Positions 1 to 12,432 of a stretch of DNA of 64,000 nt are shown piece by piece; the first letter of the stretch is position 1, and each line of letters opens with the position of its first letter. The stretch covers positions 5,444,501 through 5,508,500 of the forward strand of contig JAYKKI010000038.1 in the NCBI GenBank assembly GCA_039881145.1, written 5' to 3'. The translations under genes were made by a program, and so were the position numbers. The notes below the pieces were generated by a model. It was given only the letters and a program-made list of their open reading frames with translations. It did not search any database and was not told where the DNA came from. This DNA comes from Druceiella hillmani. Lineage: Eukaryota > Arthropoda > Insecta > Lepidoptera > Hepialidae.

Positions 1-2926
1 ACATGACAGAAACAGGTGTAATAGAAGTTACGAATAGGGAATGCATTTTTTATTTTTAATCTGAAACAGCATTTTTGAACATTTTCCACAGATGTAAGCG
101 CCTACTAATTGTTCGTGAGACATCAATATATTTTAATTTTACTTTTTAATTTGATATTTTAATTTTTTTTCACAGACGTACATGTATATTATTCTAACTT
201 CGTAGTAAACTTACGCACTTGATAACTTGCCTGCTTTTAGAATTATATTTTAGAACTTTAGAGTACACCAGTTTTAAGTTATTGCGTATTAAAAATCAAG
301 TCAAAACAAAAAAAATTAAAGAAAGAAAACAATTTTTATCGGTGTCTAGTTTTGTTTTGGTTTTAATTTTGTATCGGTGTCGAGTTTTTGAAAGCGATTA
401 TTATGTATTCGCCTAGAAGAGTATAAGCGTTTCATCACGGCTACGCTAAGTGAGATTCAGTGTGGAAATATTACTAAATACAGAAAATTCCTACAGTAAA
501 TTTAATCCCATCAGAAACATTGTTCTAAAAAAGGTCAAGTTTCTCCTTAAAAAGGTGGCCGTAAAAACTAATGATACAAAAACAGCTAAGGTCTTACATA
601 GCTTTGCTGGAGAAGTGTAGACGGCTGAGTAAAAGCTTGCATCTAGATTTATCGAATATTATTATCTATCATCACATTAAATTTGACCGCGGTGGATATT
701 TTTTCATATTTTATCGCTTTAACAATCTGGGTTATGCAAAGAAAAAATTCTAATTGTTTTATAGATACTGCCGTGTCGCATAATTATAGAGGAATACAGA
801 TTTATCGCCGCTAAGTTAAATATTATGATTGATACAATATTTAATAAATGTGGACGCAAAACTCTAACCGAGTCATCTGCACTTTTATAGTAAAACTCTG
901 TAAGAACTTGATCGCTTTTATCTTGACTAATTTTTGTGACCACTTTCTAAGAAGAAATTTGGCCTTTCCTTCAAAAAAATTTTTTTAAATCTGGAAAGGA
1001 ATAATCACAGTCGTTAAATAGCCAATTAAATGCCATCGGACAAGGTAAAATACAGCACGGAAAAGCAAAGTTTGCGGACATATCCTGACTGTCAGAGCAA
1101 CAAACTCAATTGTATCTCAGCATAACATATAAAAATCTACTAGTCCATCGTGTACTCGACCAGTGCTTACGACATGAAACAGCAAATTTATTACAGAATA
1201 TAATTTCAATGTGTAGACTGAACACAGAACAAATATCGATAATGTGTTCCCTCCATAAGAAATTACTTCCTCTCTGTTTCAAAGTCATGAATAATAAAGG
1301 ATACAGTATATTGTACGTCACTTTGTAGCTGAATACTTCTCAAAGGGTCTTAAAAAGGAAAATGGTAAATATAGCCTCGATTTCATTTCAAAAGACCTGG
1401 TCAATGATGCAATTCTATTTAATGCATGAAAAAAGTTTTTCACCCCCACCTTACCTGTACAAAAAGGTATATTAAGAAAAACCAACTATACGTTTTTCTG
1501 TATATTATTGAAGATCTCCATATAAAGCATCTATTTGCAAAATTTCATGCGAATAAATCTAAACTTGAAGAAACTTTGAAGCCTTGACGGCATACGGACG
1601 AACGTTATAAAATTATAAGTTTCACTACGGTAACCTAATAAAAACTTACACTAAGTTTAAGATATTACATTGGTTTCGAATTGAAGACGATGGAAGACGT
1701 AGATACCTTCACGGATAATGTTTGTAGCAACTGAAGACAAAATGATATCCACAAAATCTCGCGGCTATGGTACGTAGAAATATATAATTTACTATTATTG
1801 AATACATAGAAATAATTTTCACATCACAAGAGAAGTAATCACTCATTATTTACACTTATTTAAGAAAACTGGACAAAAATAATTGTCCCTGTGGAAAAAA
1901 TCGTACTGCCCAGCTATCAAGTATGTGGAGTGATAAAAAACTAAACAAAAGGTAAACGTTAATAAAATAGCAGAAATACCCACTCTAAATGAGACCACAA
2001 AACCAAAAAGTTCTAGAAGGACACATAACCTTGCTGTTGCTGATAATTTCTCTGTAACTAAGTAAACAACAAGTAAGGAGAATATGTTATTCGGAATTAT
2101 GCAGATGTTAAAATATAAAAACCTGCGAGTTCAATGTCTTATATATATTCAATATATACGTATAACTATTAAAGAAAAAGTAAATATAGATCTTAGAAAT
2201 TAATTTTTCCTCATTTTATACATCATGTGGATTTGAAAAGATTTTTTACAAGGTTTATGAAAATATTTTTCAAAATATTAAATTACATATTTCAAAGACG
2301 TTCCAAAAAAAATGCAAAAATGGAAATTCCGCTCCCTTATTTCAAAACTACTGAGACAGAAATAATGAAAAAACAGGACTGACAAAGTCTAACTGGAAAA
2401 TTACAGGAAAACTGTAGCCATTGTTGTAGATTTTATCATTTTTAGAACATGCACCGTGTTCTTACACTTATTGTATATAATACGTTACAATACATTTACG
2501 TTGTAAAAATTAATATTTGTAAATATTTTGAGAGAAATACTATGTACGCTCAAATGTTTAAGTGCCGAAGTATGTGCGGAATCGTAGCCTTTTTAAAGTC
2601 ATTTTGATTACTGTTCGAAGACCTAACATTTATACCACATCAAATGCAAATTAATAATACCACATAAAATGCAAATAAATAATAACCCCTTGGTTATGAT
2701 TACACCATATTCACTTAAAACAGTAGACAATTTTCCAACGATCAAAATATAGAGATAAATACTATTAATGAACTAACAAAGATGTCATATATTAAAGCTC
2801 TTTGATGAATTGCCATTGTCCAAAAACCTATTTTAGCCAAAAGCTCTATATTAGTAATATTATTAAGTATTAGAAATATTGTATATACGGCATAGAATCA
2901 ATCGCTTCGCTTCGCTTTCGCACTGC
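1..2926. other. AT-rich intergenic sequence, no gene recognised
   Basis: Short frames only (under 75 codons), with no recognisable protein or splice-linked exons. I see no structured repeat of note. Confidence 0.6.
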
Positions 2927-2963
2927 AGGTGATGTTGTTTTTTATAGGAAAACAACATCACCT
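2927..2963. repeat. Short perfect hairpin (15-bp arms, 7-nt loop)
   Basis: The arms AGGTGATGTTGTTTT (2927-2941) and AAAACAACATCACCT (2949-2963) are exact reverse complements. It lies in intergenic sequence and belongs to the scattered hairpin set described in the findings. Confidence 0.85.
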
Positions 2964-5900
2964 ACACTGCTTTATGCCCACATTTATGTAGTAAATACGG
3001 TATTTAATTTAGATGGCCAGACAACACTCAGTTGACATCGCCGATAACAGCTAAGCCATATTTCACGATGGGTTGATTTCCAATATACCCACCGCACATA
3101 AACGATATTCACTTACTATCGACATGCTCAAACCAAACAAAAGAGTAATGGAATCAAAATTAACAGAGGGGTGAAAGAATGATTAGTGCAAGTCAATCAA
3201 AAATCAAGGTTTCTCTATTCATCCTTTCATTGAGCGACTAAACCATGAAATTAATGCTCCGTTCACGTGCTCTGTTACATCTTCACTATCGAATACAAAA
3301 TCTGCCGCTACATTAATAAGTTAGGGATGTGCCCAAGTTGTTCACTCTTTCACTTCACACCGGAGTATACTATTTGCCGTAAACAGATAATATTAAACGA
3401 TAAATTGTCTTTTTCGGACCATTTATTAGAAAAGAGACTAAATAAATTAATTTCTGAAAACATATGAGGAAATCGAATAGCACGTCACATCTAATTAAAG
3501 ACACACGATTATAGCAAGTAATAATGAAGTGATCGACGCAAGTTGGATTGTTTAGCAGGGCGTAATGAAGGGCTATCTGGGCCACTCCATAATTAAACTT
3601 CACCCAGCTCCTGCCACCCTGTGCTCGTTGTCCACCACCGATACGTCGCGTATCGATAGCAATTTATAGCATCGCTCTTATTAAAGAAGACTTTAGTCGT
3701 TTTTAATACGGACATAACATTTTTTGATGAAAGTGACTTGAGTTCAGTGTACGCTACTCTTTTGGTATATCTTCTATATGTAATATCCTCAATAGTTCTT
3801 GTAGTTCATCTACATTATACTCAACTCAAAACAAGAATGATAAACTTGCGATTTAGCGTCATTATTTTGGAAAATGTTCACTATATTTTACAGTATAATA
3901 AAAACCGTAGCATGAATCTATACAAAGTCATCAGATCGAGAGACAGCGTTGAATCAATCTTGTTATACTACAAAACAGAATAATTAAACCTGTGAGTTAT
4001 GAGTGATTACTTTTACCGATTCTGATAACATTGCCGTAAGCTCTACGACAATACCTTCAAATTACCAGACAATCTTTTTTAAAAACCTTCCATCCGAAGA
4101 CACTTATTAAAAAATGTTTTAAGTTACTTACATTCATGTTTTATAATAAATGAAAGAATAATAATATTAATTCGAATATTTGATCCATCGATCTCTTGTG
4201 CCATTCTATTTTGAGTTCCCACCACTATGAAATAAATTTATTTCATTTTTAGGAAATAGAATGTTATTAACGTGACCTACCTGTTCTATATAAAAAAATA
4301 ACATAAAAAATACAAAAAACATAAAAAATGTTTATAGTATTTCACAGACAAATGACAAAATCTCTCATATTTCGTAATATAAAATTATGATGTAACATAA
4401 ATGAGAAACTGTAAATATAAACCGATATATTGTTTTGCTAAAAATGCTGAAATGTTAGTTACGGCTACATGGGGTACGTTAAACAATAGTTTTAGGATAC
4501 TGCTTAGACACGAAATTTTTACAAGAAAAGCAAACTTACGTAGTCAGTAAAGCAAACTTACGTAGTCGTAGTCAGTTTTGGAACACAATTAATAACGAAT
4601 TCTACTGGTTACTTTTTGACTGATTTTTGACTATTAATAGTCATGTTGAACCGATTCATGGGTTTTTCTTTGCATTTCCTTGTAAAAAAAAATGTTTCCG
4701 ATAATATTTTTTACTTTCCCTTAAAAAGGGTGGTAATTTGCATAGGTAAATTATCCAAAAAGTGTCGTCAGATTACAAGGTTTTCCTTCCACTCGTGATT
4801 AGCAAAAGTAAACAAAACAAAACCAGTGTACGCTGATATTTCCACCATATTACTTAATACGAATCGAGACCATCAGTTTGCCTTTTGCAAGTATAACATG
4901 ACGTAGTTTTATCCCATGTATTTATATACGATTTGCACTGGTTATAATTTAATATCATCACTGTTTTTTGTCAATACAATTACTTATTTCTGAGCTATAA
5001 TTCAAAATACTGAGATGATTCACTTACTTATTATTTTTACAAATATTAGACTCCAAGTTAGTGCTCTTGATAAAAAGAAAGCATGATGAGTACAATGCTC
5101 TGCCTTTCATGGTCACCGTTTCTACCCATAATTCAGACTCGTTTTAGATAGAGTTCCTACTAGAGGTTTTTTTCTAGTAATTCTTGTTTAAGTCGATACG
5201 AAGTAAAAAAATACCTACAATAAAATGATCCTTCCAGGCTAGCTATTAGACCAAGAACCATACGTGTAAATATTTTTTTTCCAAAGCCTTTCGTGTTTCT
5301 TTGCCAATTCGTTATTCTAGACGTAACGTGTGGCAGAAACATAAACAACTCAAGATTTAAAATCATGTTTAGCTGGTCTAACAGCATGCATTGCCGGAAT
5401 TGGTATATTCTTCTAAATGCTATCAGTTGCTCAACGACTACATTTTCTCAAGAATGGTAAAATTTGGGCAGTATGTCAACCTATTGATTTCATAACTCAC
5501 AAATTGGAGCAAACTTGTCAAGCAGTGGTCATTCACTTTATATTCATTTATTATCGAAGTTATTACTTCTCTTTACTTTTTTTTTATGTTTTTCATGTCA
5601 TAATTATCCCAAAACTTATCCCGCCATCCTCATTAAGTTTTGCCCTTCTCATAAACTTTCGTACGTTTCCAATATATCAGTCAATCTCTGTCCAATGACT
5701 ACCAAAACATATTTATTCTCAATATTGATTTGTTTGAAAATATGTATCAGATACAATAGAAAAAATAGTACAACTTGAAATTTCCTCGCCTTTTGATAAT
5801 ATCCTCCCTTGATGCTGTTCGAAGATCAAACTTAAGTTACATCAAAGAAAAATCAGCAAAAATAACAAGAAATTTTCCAATGCATAGAAGTCATCATGTT

Positions 5901-6054
5901 CATTCAATTTTTCATCTTTTTAACGGAAAATTCCCTAAGGCTGCCGGCGTCCTGCATATTGGATAAAATTTTATATTTATATTTAGCTGTATACGTATTT
6001 GCCTGTGCTTAAAATGAGTTACTTATTCTGATACTAGTTGACGCGACCTTTTAG
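2964..6054. other. AT-rich intergenic sequence; one small duplication
   Basis: No gene is recognised. AGCAAACTTACGTAGTC occurs twice in tandem at about 4529-4566. The overlapping plus-strand frames at 5417-5966 are AT-rich and match nothing I know. Confidence 0.5.
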
Positions 6055-6739
6055 ATGCGAGCTAACATGTCGTATACAGTCGGGACGCGATCACTTCGCA
6101 AAAGATTGTCGTGTTCTTAAACAAAAACCAAAAAATTTTCTCAAAATATGTTAGCCTTCAATATAATGAATGATGATTAGAAAGACAATGACGAAAGTAG
6201 TAAATGAATATTAGACAGCGATGCCCAGAATCTTCACTGAAATTAGAAAATCACGAAGCCGTGGAAGTCAAGGAGATGTTTTGATTGAAAATGTTATTTA
6301 TATACCTAAATTAAGAAGAACCCTATTCTCCGAAGGAGTAGTGTAAAGAGAAGACTATATTATTATAAAGAAACAACGAGATACTTTGATTATCAAGGGC
6401 ATAACAATGTCTTTACAAAGCAACAATTTATAAGAGTTAAAAATAAAACTAGTTCAAAATCCAATGTTAGCAATACGACACGACCATGATGACGTTGCCT
6501 CGAATCGGACCAAGGTTTTAGAAAGACCGAGGTGCTCGAATCCGGACAAAGGAGAGCACAACTTACACATAACTGATTTAATTATCTTTTTTTAAATTTT
6601 TGTTTGTATATTTATGTTTTATATATTTTATATTTATATTATATAGACAATAGAAACTAGGGCAGAGAGAGGGGAAATCGAAAGACATATCGATTTGGGA
6701 TGAAGCACATAAAATAAGCTCGTTCCTGGTGCAGATTGT

Positions 6740-7330
6740 CAGTGTGTCATCAGGGATTCTCCAGGAATCATCGTAACAACCAGAAGAAGAAGCCACAACA
6801 AGAAACTGCAGTTTTCAGGAACTAGGCAGCCACAATCGTCGGAAGCAAGATTCAGGAACTAGGTAGCCGGAACGAGGTAGCCCCAATCGTCAGAAGCAAG
6901 CAGCAGGAACATGGCAGCCATAACGCGGCATCCAAAACGTTCAGTGTGTCTTCAGCAGCCAAGTAGAATCGACCTGAAAGTCGCCTGGAAAAACGCTCTG
7001 GTAAAATCACGGTATAGGCTCTCTGTCTGTGTACGCCCCTCTCCAGCAATTAAAACCGGGTGGTTCCACCACCCGGTTTTAATTGCCGCGTCGCCATTTC
7101 GGAAGCGGAAATTTCAAGTTTCATTTTCGCCGGAGGTCCAAATCTCACGTCGCTCCTGAGCGATTCCCGAGCGCGCACGACCCGCCTTACCGTTATGTGA
7201 GGCACGTTGGCGCAAGGCGGACCGATGCGTTGCAGACAGCGTAACTCGCGAGCGACAAGAGGCTCGCGCGCTCCGTAAGGCGTAGCTAAACCGCGGTCCT
7301 ATACCCGGTCGTTCATCGGCTACATCCAAC
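6740..7330. other. GC-richer insertion within the Copia relic
   Basis: This segment is clearly richer in G+C than its surroundings (for example 7140-7330). It shows repeats of the type AGGAACTAGGTAGCC near 6817-6880 and contains the hairpin at 7046-7086. It interrupts the Copia relic between the protease and pre-integrase parts. No coding potential is recognised; origin unknown. Confidence 0.45.
7046..7086. repeat. Short perfect hairpin (19-bp arms, 3-nt loop)
   Basis: GCAATTAAAACCGGGTGGT at 7046-7064 is followed after TCC by its exact reverse complement at 7068-7086. It lies in the GC-richer insertion inside the Copia relic. Confidence 0.9.
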
Positions 7331-8131
7331 ATCTTAGTAGCGTGTAGTACAAAAATAAGACCTTAAAACATGGCATGAACGTGAGACACTTAAAAATCAA
7401 AGAAATGCCGAAAATGTGGAAAAACGATATAATTACCGATGTGGACTTATCGGACTGTAACAATTTTGTGTGTGGGGGCTGTGCTCAAATGTTCCAAAAA
7501 TCTAACTCACTCTAGAATCACTGCAACCAACTACAGTGGTGTTTGTGGACCAGGGCACTGTAACATCAAAGTGAGTTTTTAATATAAAAGAAACCAAGAT
7601 AATAAAGTAGACAGATGTAAAGCTCGATTTTGTACCCGTGAGTTCACACAAATTGAAGGAATAGATACAATGAAATATTTTCACCTACCACGAGATATGA
7701 ATCAATAAGCATAATGTTATCTATCTCCCCTGAATATAACTGGAATGTAAGGCATTTCGATTTTTTGGAGAATTAGAAGAGCTTTTTTTATTAAAACTAA
7801 TGATTTATGTACAAAGATTCGGACTCAGATTTTACTGGGGATTCGGATACAAGAAAACCCAGTACTGGTTATATTTTTATGTTAAATGGCTGTCCTATAT
7901 TTTTGGCTAGTCAAAAACAATTATGTATTGCCTTATCAACAACTCATTGATACATGATTTATGTATGAAGCTGCCAAGAATCTTTTATGGTTAAAAATAG
8001 TTTTTCAAATAATCTGATATCAGTCAAAATTGCACAACTCTATGTATTGATAATCAGAGTACAATTAAACTAATAAATAATATAGTACGAGTGTTCTCGT
8101 AGTTGAATTTAAGTCTTTCTCGTAGTTGAAG

Positions 8132-8179
8132 TGAAGTTGAATTTAATATCAAAACATATTGATATTAAATTCAACTTCA
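8132..8179. repeat. Perfect hairpin inside Copia RNase H (21-bp arms, 6-nt loop)
   Basis: The left arm 8132-8152 and right arm 8159-8179 are exact reverse complements (core GAAGTTGAATTTAATATCAA). The right arm is part of the Copia frame HIDIKFNF, so the left arm must be the inserted inverted copy. Just upstream TCTCGTAGTTGAA occurs twice, showing local rearrangement. Confidence 0.9.
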
Positions 8180-8310
8180 TTAGAGAGAAGATACAGCATA
8201 CGTTAATTGATATGATGTATGTACAAAGTTCTGAACAACTGGCTAATATTTTGACTAAGGGTCTATATGTTCAAATTTAAGAGAATAAATTTGAGCAAAT
8301 AAGAGAAATA

Positions 8311-9194
8311 CATTTAAAAAACCACCCCCCAACCCCCACCCTAACCTTATTTATGGTACTGATGAACCCAGGATGATGCAAACAATAGGATTCTGGAAGC
8401 CTACCCAAAGTTTGCAGGGAAACTATAACGATGTTTCCCCAAATCTACTTTTTGAGATGTTCACAATAACATATAAGTCTCCCATATGTAATTATATTAG
8501 GTATCAATAATTTTTTACTGCGCTAGGAATTCCACGTTAGTGACGAGTTATGATAAATAATTTTGTTTTTTAGTAATGCTCGACGCGCAAACATGGCTAG
8601 GACTTGTTCAGTTTTTTTATTAACTGGTATTAATGAAAATAAATAAATGTTACACATTAAAATGAAAGGAATTTAAAACTTTGCAAAATTTAGGTGTTCA
8701 CATTGTGCTTCTTACCAAATAAAAACCTAAAAAACTACATAAATAAAAGAAACTAAAATATTATTGATTAGGTTGAATGAATATTTATTCTACATTCTAT
8801 TAGAAATTAAAATGTACGATGTGCAGCGGAATCATAGAATTAGTAATATCAAATATAATAGAATTAGTAGACACAGAACCCTCAGCGAAGTCTCACACTT
8901 TATCGGTAAATAACCGATTATGACAATCAACTTGTAGTAATCTGCACGAAGATCGCGGCGCAAACGCCTCGCGACCGCACGATGTCTCCCGCGCCGCCTC
9001 GAAAGTATTCCGCCCAGCGCGCGGGGTCCGGAAACAATATGTAACAACTGTTAATCTACCGTTCGCTCCCCAATAATTCACAGGCGAGCGAGCACCCGCA
9101 TGAAATGAAACGAATATAATTATTTATTTTCTTGCGCAGTTTAAGAAATTCGGCGCCACGAGAGTCTTTAAAAATAAACTTCATTTAATTATTA
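8311..9194. other. Intergenic sequence, nothing recognised
   Basis: No gene or structured repeat is recognised. A GC-rich patch (8944-9030) carries two overlapping minus-strand frames that match no family I know. Confidence 0.5.
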
Positions 9195-9380
9195 ACCGGC
9201 TTCAAAAAAGGAGGAGGTTCTCAATTCGTCAGAATCTTTTCTTTTTTTTTATGTATGATCAGCGATAATTCTTTATCTACTGGACTAATTTTGATGATTC
9301 TTATTTTATTTAAAAGAAAGTGCTATAGGAGTGGTCCCATATAAATTGATGATAATCCGATGATGAGGCCCGGAAATAAA

Positions 9381-9990
9381 TGATGGAACTCCTTAACGAA
9401 TTGCAGTAAGTCGACTATGATTTAAGATATTTGCTACGGGTAGTTGTTATTTTGTAACTTTATAACTACACCACTTACCAGACCAGGATCTGATGGTAAG
9501 TTCTGGATATGAACAACAGAACTCCTTAACAGATATTAGTAAATCAACCGTGATGAAATATATTTACTACTAGTAGTTGTTACTTTGCAAAATGACTACA
9601 ACGTCGACCAGGTCCGGGTCTGATGATGAAGATGTAAATTGAAAGTGATTCAAGATATTTACTACTGGTTGTTGTTTCTTTGCAAAATCTGATGATACAT
9701 TCTGGAGATGATTAATAGAACTCCTTATCGGAAGGTGGTAAATCAAAGGTAATACAAGATATTTATTACTGGTAATTTTTACTTTGCAAAATAACTGCAG
9801 CATCGACCAGGTCAGTGTGTGATTATGAGTTCTAAAGATGAATAATGTAACTCCTTAACGGAACTCCTCAAGTAGTAGTTTTTAATTTGCAAAATCTGAT
9901 ATTGGACTTCGTATAAGGAGAACCGAACTCCTCCACGGCTAACAGATAACCATTGGCGACTACTACTCTCGCTTCATTTCTATGTATTGT
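9381..9990. repeat. Degenerate tandem array (~130-bp units)
   Basis: Units carry GAACTCCTTAACGG-like starts at about 9386, 9518, 9718, 9847 and 9925, each followed by CAAGATATTTACTACTGG and CGACCAGGTC-type blocks. Spacing is 130-200 and then 75 bp because of internal deletions. The array sits inside the GGAGG-type repeat. Confidence 0.6.
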
Positions 9991-10136
9991 CGATAATCAA
10001 CTTTAGACAAAGAGGAAATTATCTATATACTAGCTTTTTTTAATAAATATCCAATATTCTAAGAAAATAAATAATTGTGATAATTAATATTAATATATTA
10101 ATCACTAAAAATTCTAAAATAAAATATCTTTTAAAA

Positions 10137-10498
10137 AACCGACTTCAAAAAAGTAGGTACTAAAAAGTAAAAAATAATTAACTCAAAATAACTAAGTTAC
10201 TTATTTTTAAAGTCGGTGCCAACACTGTCTACCAACTTAAATAAATATAATTGTTTATATTGTAAATACGCCCTTTATGAATCTATTTAATTTTGTAAGT
10301 ACATTAGAATTTAAAGTTTTCAATTTACATTTTAAATTAAATTAAATTATAAATTTATTTAAGTTGGTCGACAGTGTTGGCACTGACTTCAAAAATAAGT
10401 AACTTAGTTATTTGTTGCAAATAAGTAGGTACTATTTTGAATTAATTATTTTTTATCTTTACGATGCTATTTTTTTAAAGTCGGCGTTTTAAAAGATA
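10137..10498. repeat. Long imperfect inverted repeat (arms ~110-135 bp)
   Basis: The left arm 10137-10247 and right arm about 10360-10498 are reverse complements with gaps. Shared parts include TAACTAAGTTACTTATTTTT, TGCCAACACTGTC and CCAACTTAAATAAAT. The spacer is AT-rich. The outer ends carry the CCGACTTCAAAAA motif in opposite orientation, like two head-to-head element ends. Confidence 0.8.
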
Positions 10499-12128
10499 TG
10501 TTTCAGAATTTATTGCAATGAGCATTAAAATCATAACTAATAGCTAAACTTAATGACATGTGAATGAGAAGTTTCGTCCCGGGAAAACTGCTTTTAGAGT
10601 GGCATCTTTACGGCTCTGGAGGGCAGACGCTGTTTATCTTAGACTCATACTTCAAATTTACTAGTGCATAAAGCAGCTTGCAATAGCTCTGTCATCGCAG
10701 TCGCGCGCTTGACATCTACCGATAGCCTTATCAATAGCGGAATCACCAAGAGTGGTTAATCGACTTGCAATAGCTCTGACATAGCAGTCACGTAGGGTTT
10801 ACCGATCATCTTATCAGGTGTGGGGTCAGCGCAATCGTTGTGGGTTTCTTGTTTCATCTGCTGTGTATTGTTGTCACACTGACTTATGCCTGAAAAGCAC
10901 GCCCATTCCGGGATGCCTACTTCCATCGCGAAGCACGAGTTGATCGAAGATATACTTGAAACCATATCTAATGTGGTAAAAGTCAGTCGTCCGTGCTTTT
11001 ATGCAAATGACTCTCGATACTTAGGACGAGACCGATAAGCCTTCATTGGAGAACATCGCCAATATAGGCAGTATGTTTGATCGACATTTAAAAGCTACCG
11101 ACACGATGGATTCAAGAATGGTCAGATGGTTTCATTGTCCACAACGATACAATAATATACTATATGTCTTTGTCGCGAAATGCATTCTTGAAGAAAGGCA
11201 TTCTTTGAAAATTAACGATAAAAGTCTCATTGTAAAAACTTATTATTATTTACCACATGTTTTATTTTAAATCATTAAGAAATCAGATATTGCAAAACTT
11301 CTTTGAAGACAATATTGGAAGTGATAATGTGAACACCGTTTACTTTTTGGCTAAATGTATCTTTAACATAAACATGAATATCATTGAATTGAATCATGAA
11401 AAAGCCACATACCTATAACTTGTCCATGAGAACAAAGTTAGTAAAACAGGTTGTCAATAGACGGTGCTATTTACAACATAAACGACATTTACAACATAAA
11501 CGCTATTTAGAACATAAACGACATATAGAGAATTGAAAAATTAGAAAATTTAATGAAAAAATTAATTTAGAATAATCTATTTATTTCTTTGTCATTAGCG
11601 GTGGAGGTAATCTTCAAAATTATAGCTTAGACATTGGTTTTGATGAAGTGTTAATGGAGAAATAGCGTATCGACGAAAACACCTTTGACAAATAATATAT
11701 AGAAATAATGCAAAAAATATGTTTTATTTTGTGAAAATTAATTCCAAACAAGGTTCTATGTCATCCATTACAATAACCTAACAAGTGAATGAATATTTTG
11801 TAGCGATAGCATCATTGTAATGGCTTAATATTAATACTTATTCTAAACAACTTTGCTACCACTATACACCTATTACCATAACTTTTGGGTGCAAAACTAG
11901 TAAAATAGCGTAATGCGCTTGAAGCATCCGTTACATTGTATAATGTAAGAAGGGAAATAGGTAATGCACGGTTGCTGACACTTGAACACCAGAGGCCTTA
12001 TTCAGCAACTGACATGGGCCACAGCCGGTGAATTAATTTACACTAGCACGGTTGGGCAATACATAAGTGCTGCAATGTTTGTACAACCACGGAAATTGTG
12101 CAAAATGCCCTTACATTGTGTTACGATC
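10499..12128. other. Intergenic sequence, no gene recognised
   Basis: No gene is recognised. A short repeat of TAAACG(A)CAT type units occurs at 11465-11525 (ACAACATAAACG, three or four copies). The CTTGCAATAGCTCTG block occurs twice (10676 and 10763). Confidence 0.5.
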
Positions 12129-12432
12129 GAGCGGAAGGGTAACGATGGCCGCCGTATGGTTGTCGATTTGTGCGCACTGCCGGCCTTATCCGACGGCTGG
12201 TGTGGACTACAACGGAGACTTAATGTATACTAGTCCGATTTAGACGTGCATGATTTATGCCATATAGGACCCTCAGGGCAGTTTAAATGCGGTCTAACAT
12301 TAAGTAATGTTCGGACGGGAGGGGTATGGTGGCAACCGTATGGGTGTGGACTCGTGCGCATCATTGGCATTTGCCGATAGCGCCGGCCGGGGCACATGCG
12401 GTACGTAATTTATACTAATCCGATTAAGCTTG
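12129..12432. repeat. Diverged direct duplication of ~120 bp, GC-richer
   Basis: 12129-12250 and about 12314-12432 align as direct copies. Shared blocks are GCCGTATGG / ACCGTATGG, TGTGCGCA / CGTGCGCA and ACTAGTCCGATT / ACTAATCCGATT. Both are GC-richer than their flanks. The source element is unknown; a 79-90 codon frame across the first copy looks incidental. Confidence 0.55.

Larger units (their letters stand above)
6055..8310 (+). pseudogene. Decayed Ty1/Copia retrotransposon (gag zinc knuckle to RNase H)
   Basis: Pieces of a Copia polyprotein occur in the right order with stops and frameshifts. A CCHC zinc knuckle lies near 6069 (GRDHFAKDC). The protease-downstream motif ENVIYIPKLRRTLFSEG is at about 6288-6340. 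The gag-pre-integrase block WHER..HLKIKEMPKMWKND, with a C..C pair, is at about 7368-7490. RNase H blocks DSDTRKPSTGYIFMLNG and ALSTT are at about 7816-7950, then LYVLDNQSTIKLINN and KHIDIKFNFIREKIQ near 8040-8195, ending EQLANILTKGLY at about 8270. Integrase and reverse transcriptase are largely missing, and unrelated, GC-richer DNA (about 6580-7330) sits inside. LTRs were not identified. Confidence 0.8.
9195..10500. mobile_element. Insect interspersed repeat of the AACCGGCTTCAAAAAAGG type
   Basis: It begins AACCGGCTTCAAAAAAGGAG at about 9197, continuing AGGTTCTCAATTCG. This sequence is very common in moth and butterfly genomes (from memory). A related AACCGACTTCAAAAAAGTAG is at about 10136, and its inverted form closes the region near 10480. 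No protein is encoded, so it is probably non-autonomous. Exact boundaries are uncertain. Confidence 0.5.

Noticed and set aside
7114..7332. 72-codon minus-strand frame in GC-rich DNA
   Set aside because: Arg/Ala/Ser-rich translation of a GC-rich insertion, no family resemblance and no splice-linked neighbours.
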